Shown here piece after piece: positions 11,985 through 25,215 of a stretch of 64,000 bases of DNA; position 1 is the first letter of the stretch, and the number at the start of each line of letters is the position of its first letter. A model generated the notes under the pieces. That model did not search any database. It was given only the letters and a program-made list of their open reading frames with translations, and was not told where the DNA came from. The translations under genes and the position numbers were made by a program. Source of the DNA: Fasciolopsis buskii (lineage: Eukaryota; Platyhelminthes; Trematoda; Plagiorchiida; Fasciolidae); the NCBI GenBank assembly GCA_008360955.1, contig LUCM01010038.1, positions 203,015 through 267,014 on the forward strand, read 5' to 3'.

Positions 11985-13139
11985 GCCGAGGTTGAATCAC
12001 TGCTCTCACAGCATCAAAAGGGTAAGGACAATAGGAATAATATACCCCGTGGAATCTTCTGAGGCTTGGTCCATTAATACTAGGGAATAGACTGTCATCC
12101 AATGCTTGATGTAATCAGTCTACGAAGCTCGCTTGATAATGAAAACGGGATTGGTTGCTTAGACCATTGGTTGCACTGGACAATGGACCAGCCTCATGTC
12201 AATTTTAAGTAAATATTTTCGGAAACCAGTAGTCAGCGTGAACCTCACTACGAACAATTTCTGGGACATACAGAGATATCAAGGTTGTCATATATTCTCC
12301 ATTGTGTTTGTAAACAGCATTGGCGCAAAAGAACGTCCGAAGATCTTCCTGCTCACCTACAGTTTTCCAGTGATTTAGAATGTTTGTTCATTTCGTGGCT
12401 CGGGTTAACGATTTTTAATGTATTTTTAATGTCGGTCTTGCCTTTGCATCTAAAAGCTTTTAATCGCCAACAGATGCAACGCTGTCAGTGCGTTTTCAGT
12501 GGCCCTTATGCTCATCTTCATTAATAGAGTCACCTCAACGTATGCACCCACAGACTGCAGCCGAGGTATAATGAAGTACACAGCTGTAAAACATCTTACG
12601 CATAATAATGCAGGATGATATCGTAATTTCAGCAGGAGTCGTGAATGCCGAAGTGGTTTTGCCTTCTTCAACCAGGTCTGTTAAATATATCTTCTTGGCT
12701 TTGGCACTATACTTTAAGAAAACAAGGAACAGTTGCTGGCCCTCTGTTTAATTCATCATATATTCCTCGCCCGTACGAAATACAGACGTTTCAGTCATCG
12801 GCATGTCACCTGGCTTCCTTTGTTTTGTTGTCAGCAATGGCTTCAGATCGACCACACTGATATTTCCGACCAAAAGCGGAGCTGTGTGCAAGATTACTGG
12901 TCTTACGGGACCATTTCCATCGACTATTACAAAGGCCTAATCTATACCAAGCTAATAATGAACCCTAGAAATACAAGGTATATTGTCGGCTGGGCAGATA
13001 TAAGCTTTCCGATCCGCCCTGAGTATCAGCCTTCAAAATGCTCTTGATGGCAAACTGAAATCAGCGCCATGTAACGACCCCAACCAGCACCAGTCATTTA
13101 TTAAGAACGCATTGGATTTTGCAGGCTTACTTAGTTGCA
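11985..13139 (+). repeat. tandem duplication, copy 2 (1,155 bp)
   Basis: A near-perfect second copy of 10851-11983. It has G for A at atgtcG/Atcttgcc and an extra 22 bases (about 12499-12520) before cattaatagagtcacc. It starts right after the only N in the window (11984). It carries the same endonuclease remnants. Copy 2 flows on into unique sequence at 13140. Confidence 0.95.
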
Positions 13140-13783
13140 ACCTGATCCAAGTTGTTTTGGCACCCTGGGTTTCCGCTCTTCTTTTAACTTCTCGGACCAC
13201 ATCAGTCTACGCTGGTTAGTAGGGAGCATAATGTTGCATGGGTTATAACACCGTTAACTCAACTTAACTCTATGCTAGAGTCGTCACACTTGGTGGCCTA
13301 AACGAACATGCGCAGTGCAGTAGGCTGCAATAAGGAAAAATCCCCGAACGTTGTCTGTTTTCATCGGAGTTTCCAGTAAAATGTGGTCCAAATATTCAGA
13401 AAAGTTCATGCTTATTCATTTATCGGTCAACAGTGGCAAATCCCCGATGTGGCGGAGCCCTGTAGAGAGCAGTATGATGGCATCCAAAGTCGGACCCTCT
13501 CATAGCTGTTACGGTACAGGTCCCATTGTCTGTTTTGACCGATCTATTTTTGGAAAAGAAGATGTTCGGAAAAAAAAATCAAAATTGCTCTCTTCAAAAA
13601 ATTATGGATTCCAAGGACAATTTCTCAAATCTTTTTTAATAGAAGCAGGCACGATGACCGTTAGACAAGTAAAAGGTTTGGTATTTTGAACGAGTCTGCT
13701 ACTCCTGGAAAGGAGTCGCTGTTGTCCAAATTTTCAGATAGAGCTGACGTAGTGGTTGCGCTAACCAAAAGTGTATTAACATT
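13140..13783. other. no gene recognised; possible LINE linker
   Basis: This lies between the endonuclease remnant and the RT fragment. A 112-codon open frame (13351-13689, +) has no motif that I can place. Confidence 0.45.
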
Positions 13784-13985
13784 ATGCAAGCGGTGTTTAA
13801 ATCGCTTCCATCCGCTGTTCTGCCCTGGTTGTACAACGAGCTTCATGCGCAAACCCGCGAGGATCAGGGTGGGTTTGGTGCCGGTCGTGGACGAGTCGAC
13901 AGAATCCATGCTGTCTGGCAACCATCAGAGCTTCCTTATGGTCTCCAAATACCAGGTTCCGCTTCCCTTGTTCTTTGCTGAGGTA
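13784..13985 (+). mobile_element. RT fragment of an RTE-type LINE
   Basis: The segment QTREDQGGFGAGRGRVDRI (from about 13850) matches the conserved RT motif TREEQAGFRPGRGCxDQI of fluke and other RTE/CR1-like elements. The upstream piece (VFKSLPSAVLPWLYNEL) fits the helix before it, and the downstream piece decays quickly. It probably belongs to the same kind of element as the endonuclease remnant just upstream, with several hundred bases of linker missing or unrecognised. Confidence 0.7.
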
Positions 13986-13989
13986 AGGT

Positions 13990-16900
13990 AGGTTCGCACC
14001 ATGTCCCTATTTCTTTCAGCCTCACCACATAGGGCGTTGTAAGGAGCGGCGCGCCTGGCCTAACTGACGTATACAATGGATCCCCAAGGGGAACAAGGTT
14101 TCAGACTTTGAGCGTGCCGGTGACCTAGTCTGGTTAAACATTAATGCACAAGTCGTTGGATATATACTGGTCCACTTGGATATTAAGGTATCCAGGTGCG
14201 ATATTTGCTTCTCATCTTTTCCGTAACTAGCGGTCACTCTTTGTGATTTCCATTTAGAGGTATGGGACGACCCCAAATACGTCAAGAGCACATTAAGGCT
14301 AACGGTGGTGTTGAAGGGTGGGGAAACCATATCAAGCATTGCGTCCAGGTTTCTGTTAACGGAAGGGTGCCCGAGGTCACAGTTGGTACTGTTTTATTTT
14401 CCCTTGGGAAGTCTGGTAGTTCGGTGGCGAGCATGTCTGTTAGCATCGAAATTCCCAAAGAATCGAGCGAGTTTAATAAAAAATATCGAATGTGCGATGG
14501 CAGGGGCATGGTCGTGCGCTTCATGCAGACAGTCGTATTTTGACTGAGGTAATCACTCTGAACACCTGTATTGGCTTGGAAAATTGCTGCGTTTGGTTGG
14601 CATCGTTTAGCTTTTCGTGATTTCTTCGGCTAGAGGAAACGTCCTGGTAATCAGGATATGACTTGCCGCCGGAGTACAAGGAATCTACTATCGGTTTTGG
14701 CATCGGTTGAGGCTACTCGTCTTCCTGGTTGAAGTGTAAAGGATGGAGATTTTCGTTGGTTAGAGATGCCAAGATATATAGCTCGCAGTCACACTTAGTG
14801 GAATGAATGCTTTATGACATACCTACACAATTCGTCCGCCATAAGACCCATCAAGAACGCCAAGAAAACATGGAAAAAGCAAGTAAAAACACCCGTCATC
14901 CATTTTTATTTGCCACTCACTTTATTTATCCCTCTCCTGTAAGATTTTACTTAAAAGTTGTGCTCTGATGTGTGCTTGGTTTCAAGCTGGTTATATATGT
15001 GCATAATTCCTAACCCAGGTTTGAACTTGACCGTGAATTTGACCTTGGAACAGGTTTGCTATTGCTGACCTTGGACCCATAGCGTTACTAACACAAAGAC
15101 TGAAAAACGCACCTTTTCTTTTCACAATGTGCACCTGCAGTTAGTTCCTGTGTTGGGCACGTTCATGGACTAGACTTAGCAGTGAGAGCAAGGTGTTTTC
15201 GCTGCAGAAGTGAATGAGTTAAATGTGAACTGAATCAGTCTTTTATATGACAATAACTAACGTGAGGAAAATAAAAACTCACGGGTGTTAATCGCTTTCG
15301 CAAAATAAGAGCGCTCTTCACACTCTATTTATTTCACTGTGGAATCGTGAACCCATCTGACTATCCACTTCCACTCTTTTTGTCCTGCATTACCATAATG
15401 ACCTGTAAAAGTAAACATGATTTTGGAATCCCAAATCGTGATAAAATCTACGAGCACAAAAATTAGACTATTCAGTCTTGATCATAAAACTATCCGATGT
15501 CCATTTTGTGTTCAATGCAAAATTAACCTTTTTAGACTCGCGCATAGGTGTGGTGAGAGTTGTGTAAACTTATTTTCACTACCATCATTCGATGTTGTTG
15601 TTGTCGCTTTGTTGACTGCTTTTCGTCGCATAACCACAGGGTGGTGTGTGTACCACTAAATACCGACGCTTACAAAACTACATTACGGTGTTGTCGCTCG
15701 CTGCACAGTCAGCTGTTTCAGACAGGCCCTATTGATTGGTCCACACGGAAAGCAGCTTACCGTCAAATTTGGAAGGTGATTGGCTCATTCTGGACCGATC
15801 CAGACTTCATACATGTTACTTCTAACATCTGCCTTCACACCACACAAAACTCATTTGAAGTGTGCAAGTACCAAGGGTGAAGTACTGACGGTTAGTTATA
15901 TCTTGAATTGAATCTTTTGTGAACATATGTGAGGAAACCGTTTTGTTTGAAATCCTGTAAAAGGGAGCTGACAGTGAACGACTTTTGTTATGTTAAGCTT
16001 CGCAATATTCCAGTGATTTGCTTGATCTACTTCGACTGATGCCATAAAACTTTCCTGGCTTTTAGTGTGAAAGTCTATTGAAGTTATTCCCTCAATTTTT
16101 GATGATAGCAAGTCGATTTATGTTTTTGATAATGCTTTATAAATTTGAATACTTGAAGAAGTTGGTTATTTGGTTCGTGGGAGCATATTGCTTAATTTAC
16201 CTCTAAATAGGAAAGCTGAAGGATGAGTAACAGTTGAACTTAAGGGAAAATCCAAGGTATTTTTAGGTTGAAGCATAGTGATGGTCATATGTTCCCTGGC
16301 TTTCAGTCACACCATTATGCTTGAAAGATCCGCAAACGAAAAGTGATACCGTATGAATTTCACTTTAATGAATGCGGGAAGTCCCGAATAATGGATATAC
16401 TAATGTCGAAAATGGACGATCGAACTGCGAACTCCAATGGCCGGTGTTAAGTGAAATTTGATAATGCTTGAGATGAAATTGTCGAGGATGCTGGTTTTAA
16501 AATTGGTTAATTGAAGAGTCGTAATCAGACTGGATATATTTCGAACTCAGATGGAAGTAGCTTATGGATACACCGCACTTCTCTGCATAGTTTTATCAGA
16601 ATGAAACGATTTTTTCTATGGTAACAGTTAGTTCTCTACAACGCACACTGCTGAGTACGAATTTTGTTCAAGCTACCTCCTGTGAATTTGTAACAATTAC
16701 ATTTTAGTAGACTTGAGCCAAGCACCAGCCTGCTGAAAGTCTTTGTGAGCAGCAAGGACCCGCTAATTGCGATTGTCAGTTGGAATTAGGTTTTATACAG
16801 AACGCGAACAAAAGAATCAATGGTCATGATGGTGGGTAAAGTGGTCCACGAGATAACCGCTGATTCATCCCTTTTGAACTCCTGCTGTCCCAAAAACCTG

Positions 16901-19900
16901 AAGCTATTCTTAATACTGCGCACGAAAAACCGCTAGGCACATCAAGAGAAAATGTGCTAAGTCAAATGTGAAAAAGTGGTATGTTTTACCGATGTTTCAT
17001 CTACGGATAAACGATTGGGTGACGTATACACTGGAGAGATTATTGTGTGCTTAAGAAATTCGAATGCTTGTTGATTCACCTATTATTACCTAGGTAATCC
17101 GTAAATAAATCCCGTTATTTTTAATGAATCTGAAGATGGATAGAAGTTTCCAGTCAAATAATTTCACCTTTAGTCGATAGGGAACCTTATGGAATCCATG
17201 CGTCGACTCCTGCTGTGAGTGATCCAGTATCCCAATGGTTTAACTTTTACAGCAAATTAGAGTTGGTGTACGAAGCCTTCCCTGATTGTGTTTAACACTG
17301 ACAAGCAAAACGGTTAATTGGTAAGAGACTGCAGGATTGAACCTGGTTCTTCCACATTCACATCTATGCTGATAAACTATGACGGCCAACTTTCAGTGCT
17401 CGCAAACTCAAGCAGATTCATAATCCATAGTTCATCACTGCGGGCTAACTTCCATGATTTTCCCCAATTCTGCGTTACTACTAGTTCACCTTGCGAAATT
17501 GAACTTCATCTGGAGATTTTGTGAAAATTAGAAGATTCTTGCATTTTCCTTTTTGTATTACATGCACCATGCTTGAACACAGTGGATGGAGCACACCTCG
17601 GTACCCCTATTGCTCATTATACCGGGAGAAAAAGAAACCATCAACTGTACGCCTGAAACTTGGGGTGGCACAGAGCCGTTTAGGGTCTCTCTGAATCAGG
17701 TGTCACAACTAGCCCAGGCCATTTACGTTCGCATTGTCAACCATCCAGTTGGCTCATTGGATGCATTTAGCAAACACCACTCCAAGGCATCTTGACGTTT
17801 TACTTTACCACTCTTACCCTCGGACATTTCTCGTCTTTCCATTAATCGGCCCGCGCGCCATCACCAACGATAATGTTGTACTCAAACCTAGATGTGTGAA
17901 GTTCCCTGCTCTGGAGTTTCTTATCCTCGCTTACTTACGTTTGATGGGCACTAACTCCAGTGTTTTGCTTCCAAGGTGATGGTTTAAAAAAAAGCTTTCT
18001 GTCTAAAAGGCAAGCATAGTTGCCTGAAATGACATTCAAATCCGAGCACATTTCAGTCGAAAAAGGTCAATCATCTAATGTAGCAGACTGCCAGATTAAT
18101 TCAAACCAGAAACGCTTATGTACATCTAGTAGTTAGGCCTATATATCTTTCGTTATGCATTCGTGCGGACCATGTTTTTCACCCAGGCGGTGTAACAGTG
18201 GCTTACAAGTGAAAAATGCTTCTCGCAAAGTGAAAAGGTTTGCACCTTTTCAAGCTGTCACTTCAGTCGTTGTGCGCTGTGCGAACAATATGGCGATACG
18301 TTGGAATTGTCTCGAACATAATTAAGGCTGTGTAGTGCTTGCGGTTTCTTTTCTAAATTTTGTCACAAAAACCGATTGCTACAGCATGAATCTTCCCCTG
18401 ATTTACCTGATCATCCCGGGAATTTTTTGGCTAATCCGAGTTCAAAACTTTATTAGATTTGGTCAAGAGTATGATGAATTAATGCATTATACAGAAGTCG
18501 GAGCTCTTCTTTTCGCAAAGTAAAATTACCTGTAATAGTATTGGCTTGTCAGAAAATACTGCCGGATTCGTTTCGGAATGTAGTAACAAAAGCACCTAAT
18601 CGAAAACACAAGAAGAGTTGCGTCACGGCTGTGCGTGGGAGACATCGCAGACCGTTTCCGCCCACACTTTGAACAGACGCAATCGCCAGTAAATACATGA
18701 TTTATTCAGTCCCTCATTTGACCAATGCGGGCTATCACGTGACTCTGTAGTTAATTTGTATTCTAGTTCTCCATGTGTGCTCATCGTTGTGACAGGCTGG
18801 GGCCTTGTGCAACACTCACGTGACTACCTGGCTTAGACGGTCATCACGATGTAGTCGTTTCATCAACATGTATTTTAACAGTGAAAATTTTGGTTGTTCT
18901 GTGCTTCTACCATATCTGGTCGGCACTGATTAGCATTATCAAAGTTTCTGATGCAACTAACTGCAGCTCTTCGATCGACGGCCACAGTGTGAACACGTAT
19001 ATGCGTGCTTCACGTGACTTCATGTGGGGAGCCATACATAAATCGATGACTTAGGTCACCTTACTTTTGGTCCCCCATGAAAGTTATAGTTGGTAAAGGA
19101 CTGGCAACTTTTCAAAACAGAGGGAATGAAAATAAACTCTACGAAAGCAGATTAGCAACGGACAGTTATTTCATGGGATTCAATAAAATTAACGTTTTGC
19201 ATGAACGCTAATACTTTATTTATTTTGCTCTAAGGGTTCTTCAGTGTGCTGATAATTTTGGACTGCTCTTTCACTTTGTTGTTTGTTGGATGACAAGATG
19301 AAATTAGAAAATCCTAGGAAGGACTTCCATACGAATACACCATTCACCGACTTGGTTAACTATTTCAAGGATGTTCTTTAGTTTTATGCAAGACTGTGCC
19401 AACGCATGTATGTATTAAAAGCTGACCACGATATAGGTTTTACTGATAAGATTTATAGTGGAGCTTTAAAGAATATTGAACTGACATTGAATGAGTTTGA
19501 ACCCTCACTTACTGTATCACTGATGGTGTATTTGAAATCGCAGTAATGCTGCATGAGCTAATCAACTCTACTGAAATAGCCTACAGTTAGGATGCACCAT
19601 CGAATACCATCTGTCTTGATCATTCATAATACACAAACTAATCTATTTCCCTTATTCATCTAGTAAGAGAACACATCCGAAATGAGCTCATTTTCATTTT
19701 CAGAAAAATTTTCCTATTAGTGAACAAGTGGTGAAGCAGTGATTTGCCTAGTGGATCCATGCTTGTTTGTTTCTTTCATTCTGTACTAGTGCAAGCATTA
19801 GACAAAAGAGTTGTTTTTTGCAGTCAGAAGTGAAGCAGAATCAAGGGGAAAAAATTGCGAGAAAACGTAACTTTCGGTTGGTGACAACTGGAAAAAAGCT

Positions 19901-22897
19901 ATGTTGTTTTTACTTTACTTTTTTCCAACTTATTCATCAACCAATTAAACCATAATTTAAGCTTGAATTAGTTACTGATAAACATTTGGCAGAATGAACG
20001 CCCGTGAAATGCCACATACTTATCCCAATATTCTCTTACTTGTCTTCTGAATTGTAATTGATGTTTCTAATTTCTGATTTTATACGAACATACACACGAG
20101 CTAGAATAAAAGTTCGAGTGTAGTGGTCCTCAAGTTAAATCATGCTTCAGTAGACAAGGTTCGTCTCGAGAGGATATCGATATGGCCAAATAATCAGTCA
20201 TGCTCACGCGTTACCGACGCTATAACTGCCAGTCCAAATGATTTCGCGTATCTACCCATTTCACTTATCAGTTTCGTCCACCTTGGGGTTCATTACTGAG
20301 AAGAGTCATTCACAGTAAATGGGAAATACGGACGATCAAGATAATTATTCTGAGATGAAATTCACTGAGATTTTACTGATTCTCTCTCCTCTCAAGTCCA
20401 CACCGTGGCAGTTTTGGAATAGTAAACAGCAGTTGTCATCTTATTTTTATTAGATTGCTTTCTGTTCACCAACAGTAATTCGGCATGTTTTTCATCGACA
20501 CGCATGTGTGCTTTTCAGGAGGTTCGATGAAGTGCGGTCGTACTTGCCCTCCCAAATAACTGGGCCTAATAGATGTAGACAGGTGTTATTCAGACTGAAA
20601 CAGATGTGTTTGTCTGAATGAGTCAGCTACAATCCATTCCACATAATAAAACACCAAATCAGCATTCTCGATGACAATGTGCGTCACAGCTGGTGGACCA
20701 CTACAGTGCCCGACGTTTTGCGGGTTTTGTCTGGATTTGTGGACCAGGAAAAATCAAAAAATTCTTATAGCACAGGATAAACGAAGTTGAGTTGGTCTGG
20801 TGTGATTAGCGGTGATAAAGTTGCGTTCTTCGAGCCCTTGGTTGTTGCTAACTTACCCCTGAGAAAAGAACTAACTACTATAGCAGTTAGCCGAAGTTTT
20901 CCCGATTGTGGGGATGTTTTGATTGTCACTATTGGTTCAAAAAGTGACCGGTTTAAAAAAAGGAAACAGACACACTGAACTCTGGAATAACGCAGACTTG
21001 CTTCCTGTATTGCTTCATCTAGGTAAGCATTGTCGTCTCCTTTGTTTGGACAAAATATGACTAGTTCTGAGTTGAGAGTCCCACTCACCACTGATTCTTT
21101 CCGGACGGAGTAACCCATGTATAACGAGTTTAAACAGTAATATTTGCGAAAGCATAGAGGTTTTTCTGCTCCGATGGATTCTGATTGACCGGTAGTTGGT
21201 TAACTTATTCCGGTATTTCCCCTTTGCTTGTTCCACGTCTTGCTTCATAAAAAACATTTATGATCATGAAGCAGTTAAAGTATGGAAGGACGTTATTCCC
21301 TGGACGGTACAATCGGTTTCTTATTTTTAAAAGTTTCGTAATGAACAGCACAATAAGTGGGCACACCTTAGGAAGGAATAACGATTAACTTCAAAAGTAT
21401 GACTGACTGCTTTTTTATGAAATGCATAAAAATTCAAACAAAAAAGCAAACAAATAAGGTCATATCATTATCCGATTTAAAGGCCTCGTATTGAGAACTA
21501 GGTAACTGACTATCCGTTTAATGTTGGTTTAATGTTGGTGGATCTAACCCGTGCTAGTGGCGGAATCCAGATAAATTTGAAACAGTTCAAAGTACAAGGT
21601 TAGTTTTCGTAAGCCGGTTGACGTACAGTTCGCTTCAATTTGTCACATGGACGCTCGCCTCTTGACATTCGAAGTGTGCAATTAGGTGTACTAAGATGAA
21701 CATCCTGCTAACAATTAAAAACGTGCACGTATGTGACAACCATTTTTCTCGTTATAATTAAAGAATCTGTGATATGAACGAGGATAAGGACACGCACTTT
21801 ATAGCAAGCTTTAGGTGGGCTTAAGCCACATGGAATTTAGTACAGCCATCTGCTATCGACATCGATTCGGCAATGTTTGTAGTGACAAGAATATTTTCCC
21901 AGTCGTTTCTCCGCCTAGGCTAACTTTCCTTCAAAAGGGTAAAACCAAGCAACACGAAAATTTAGTTTGAGTTCCGTTGAAAGCAAACTTCGTGGATCGA
22001 AGTGGAAATTCTCGCAGTTTCTGCGGGACCAACTGATACGACCCACGACTGGAACTCTAATTGAATGATATCAGTGCTGTTGTGAGTAACTGTCTCGGTG
22101 ACACAATACCACATTCAATATTTGGGTTCATCCACGAAAATACTTGAAGTATCCTGTAGTTTGTTATGGATTACCACTAGCTTGACACTGAACAAACATG
22201 ACAACTGACAACGCGACTGACGAAAATCGTGGCAAGTTATTTAGGGCACCGATTTGTCGGTGAAATAAAGACTGATTGCTGAAGACGATTACCTCGGTTC
22301 AAATACGGTGATTGCTGGAAACAAGAGAGCTTGATAAACTATACTGCACTTATAATTTACGGTATGGAATTGATATGGACTGTATAAGCTCAGTAAATCG
22401 GCAATATTATATGGAAACATCACAGGTACAAGGAGGAAAATTAATCTTTCCAAGATGATTTGACGCCTTTGTTGCCAACTTGTTTGTGAATGTTTTTCTA
22501 AACTCGTCCTGATTTCAGTACAGATGACCTCTAACTGCAATTTGTAGGTCGATAAATTCGTGACCAGTAATACAAAGCCCGCATGAAAATGAACACGAAA
22601 CTGCCTGGGTTTATGCACAAACGGAATCATCCGATCATGTGGCAGCATCATCAAAACTTTCTCTGTGGTTCTAATTTTCAAATTAGTGTCCATTCCAGAA
22701 GTGCTATTTACAACTCGTTTATGCTTATGAACCGAACACTATCTAGTTCATGAATGGAAATGGCTTTCTGATGTTTACCGTGAACACTAAAAATATTCCG
22801 GAGTTCCGTTCACCTTGGCCATTTAATTGTTAAGTTATGATTATTTTCTTGAAAATATCTGTGATTAGATGGAACACTAAATCAAACCCATAATTAA
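13990..22897. other. no gene recognised
   Basis: A long stretch with short ORFs only. It contains the E-box cluster (18735-19019). An 80-93 codon pair of overlapping + frames at 14262-14547 lies downstream of the RT fragment and may be decayed element sequence, but I cannot identify it. Confidence 0.6.
18735..19019. promoter_or_regulatory. three identical E-box decamers
   Basis: TCACGTGACT occurs at 18735-18744, 18816-18825 and 19010-19019, all in the same orientation. CACGTG is the core E box bound by bHLH-Zip factors (USF, MITF/TFE type). No gene start is visible next to it. The cluster is seen in the sequence; its function is inference. Confidence 0.35.
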
Positions 22898-22972
22898 TTT
22901 GATGTGGTCAAGCAGTCGAACTCACCAGACTTCAACCTAACAATCGAGGGTTTGATCCCTCTCACAAATTGT
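22898..22972 (+). repeat. tRNA-like element (pseudo-tRNA or SINE head)
   Basis: TGGTCAAGCAGTCGAA resembles an A box. GAGGG-TTTGAT-CCCTC forms a perfect 5-bp T stem with a 6-base loop and a B box carrying T for C. Flanks AATTTGATGTGG and CTCACAAATT pair partly like an acceptor stem. One base is missing from the T loop, so function as a tRNA is unlikely. Confidence 0.45.
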
Positions 22973-23431
22973 CGAAATTCCCGCTAGACAATCCTCAGCC
23001 TGTCGAGACGAATTTAATGAAAAAACGCGCAATATTGTTTCTAGAATAAAAAAGCAAAAATGAAGTACAAAAAAACTGGTCCCTCTATCGATAACATCAT
23101 CCTTCAGAGTCCTGATACTCATTGGTTTGGAAATCAAGATAGCCATCTGATGGCTATTTCTAAAACAGTGTTCTTTAATTTTTGGATGAGTGCACGGTAA
23201 TTCATTTCTGTCGTATCCACAATTTTTTTAATCAATCAGTGCTGAAAATGGATCTGAGAACATGTGACTGTGACTGGTAACTCCTATCGTCACATGAGAA
23301 CCTGACCAGATAGGTGTATTTGTCCTCTGCTGATGTGCTGGCGATGATAGCACAGATTTCTTGTAAAATTGAAGAAATCGTTAAGAACAGAAACTGCTCC
23401 GCGTTAACAACATAAGGGCAGCATTTATTCC

Positions 23432-23467
<36 letters not shown>

Positions 23468-24987
23468 TTAGTTGCTCTCATTTTTGATTACTACTGGTAA
23501 TCTGTCTGCACAAAACATCGATTTTCGGCTCCCTCTCCAGGAAACACAATCATGTTAACTAAATATGACACAGTGATTAGATACCTTTAGTCAATCAACC
23601 GATGACTCTTTCCCCTAACGGTGTCACCAATTTTCTTCCATGCTCACGTCAGTGTGCTATTCGCCGGAGACGCTGGATGAAAAGCAGTGTGGGTGAGATG
23701 GCTAAAACGTTAGTTGTAGCCTGCTACTGCATACCAGCACAAATTACGAATGCGAAGCTGCCATTAAATGCGAAGGGTTCACACAGATTGCTTCTTTAAG
23801 CTAGGGGCAACTATTATGGGTGAGCAAATGAGGAATAGTGGCACTAATGTACTAAGTACACTGCAAACTCAATCTGTCCACTTTCATATTGGAGTCCACC
23901 TTTTGGTCGAATATTTTGACATGCGTGCTCAAGAAATGCAATTCGGATTTAAATCCTAAGGAAGCAGCAAAATTCCACGTTGCTTCGAGTGTTGGTGTGT
24001 TTTTTGAGACGTCGTAAAATCTTGTGGTATAAGTGAATGTGTAAAAAGCAAGTCAAAGGAGCATGCTTACTAACTTTGACCTTGAAAAATAGCAGTATTC
24101 CCTTTTTAAGCCTTTCGTGCGGTTTATTATGTCGTAATGGTATAACGGATGGCACCGTGCATTTGAAAATACACTCACGTCAGACACATTGGAATCGGCT
24201 AAGTTTTGACCTCTTCGTTACAAACTCTTACCTAACTTTACCCGGGATATCTTTGCTTTTACTTACTTAGTCAAAGCCGATTAGGAAGAAATCTGGTTAT
24301 CAATAACTCTTGTTCGGAAATCGGTGGAATTGGCAAGACACTTATTAGTCATGTGACATTCCCTTTTAGGGTAATCATCCTATAGGATGCAGCCCATCAA
24401 ACGCTAAGCAGAATCTAGGCATTTGAAATTTAGACTAGAAAATAGGTGACTGACTAAACTAGAATGACAACCGAAGCTCGGTCTTATCGTTACCATCTGC
24501 TTCTGGGAGAAACCAGTCTACCAGAAAATCGTATTATTGCTAAATCAAAGAACACAGGAGTGACGAAAATCTGGAGTTGACATATTTCCTGTGGATACCA
24601 TTTCTGCTGGTTATTTTTGTGAGCCGTGGAGATTGCAATTCCAAAGATAATCCAATCATCGGACGAGAGATGTACGCATCAAGTCACTACAGTTAACGTT
24701 GATATTCAATAATGACAACACATCTGTGGAAGTTATCAACCTGTATTAACACTGCAAGCAAAGATACGTGTTGCTCACACTAGTCGATCAGAAAAAAATA
24801 ACCAGATGAAAAATATTTACTGAATTAATGACTAAATAGAACGACAACGCCAATCATAAATTAAGTCATATTCCCAACCAGTAGAGATAGAACCAGCATG
24901 AAACCCAGGGACTTTCTCAAGTTAAGCTGAGGGTCACCAATCGACAATGGAAAATCGTGATTGTATATTTTGTCGATGTTCCCTAAG
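22973..24987. other. no gene recognised
   Basis: It contains the AT microsatellite. There are no supported ORFs. Confidence 0.6.
23434..23465. repeat. (AT)16 microsatellite
   Basis: A pure AT run of 32 bases, the longest simple repeat here. Confidence 0.98.
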
Positions 24988-25215
24988 AATTTCGGATTTA
25001 GTAGTAGGCCTCCAAATGAACATCTCAAACTTGCAAGAATGGGAATTTTTTCTCATGAGGATAAGGAAGCAGACAAAAATAGAAAGGGACAATTTATTGA
25101 TAATAAACTATCACAAATCCAAGCCACTTTAGATGAAAATCGATACTGGCAACCTTATGTTTATCTCGTTTCCGCTATCATTCTAAGCGCTTTTGTACAC
25201 TGTCTTTTTGCCTGA
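24988..25215 (+). CDS. candidate terminal exon, unidentified protein with C-terminal membrane segment
   Basis: A 75-codon open stretch follows a plausible acceptor (tgttccctaag) and ends at TGA. The first ~55 residues are hydrophilic and charged (for example FSHEDKEADKNRKGQ, then DNKLSQIQATLDENRYW). The last 19 (YVYLVSAIILSAFVHCLFA) form one hydrophobic segment right at the C-terminus, as in tail-anchored proteins. The composition looks like real protein rather than random frame. I do not recognise the family and found no upstream exon, so it may also be a processed fragment or chance. Confidence 0.3.
   Translation, partial: NFGFSSRPPNEHLKLARMGIFSHEDKEADKNRKGQFIDNKLSQIQATLDENRYWQPYVYLVSAIILSAFVHCLFA

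Larger units (their letters stand above)
10851..13139 (+). mobile_element. RTE-type LINE endonuclease remnant, present twice
   Basis: Protein-level remnants match the endonuclease order of the same family as 5785-7770: (R)CxxxFxxVxxxYAPTDCS, then the AGDFNA position, then LALCxxHxxFLAxTxxRxxxxHxxTW and QQWxQIDHxxIS, then SCVQDYWS. The catalytic Asp of the GDxN motif reads Val, and several frameshifts are present, so it cannot be active. Confidence 0.75.

Noticed and set aside
22289..22693. A 134-codon ORF on the - strand
   Set aside because: No recognisable domain and no neighbouring exon.
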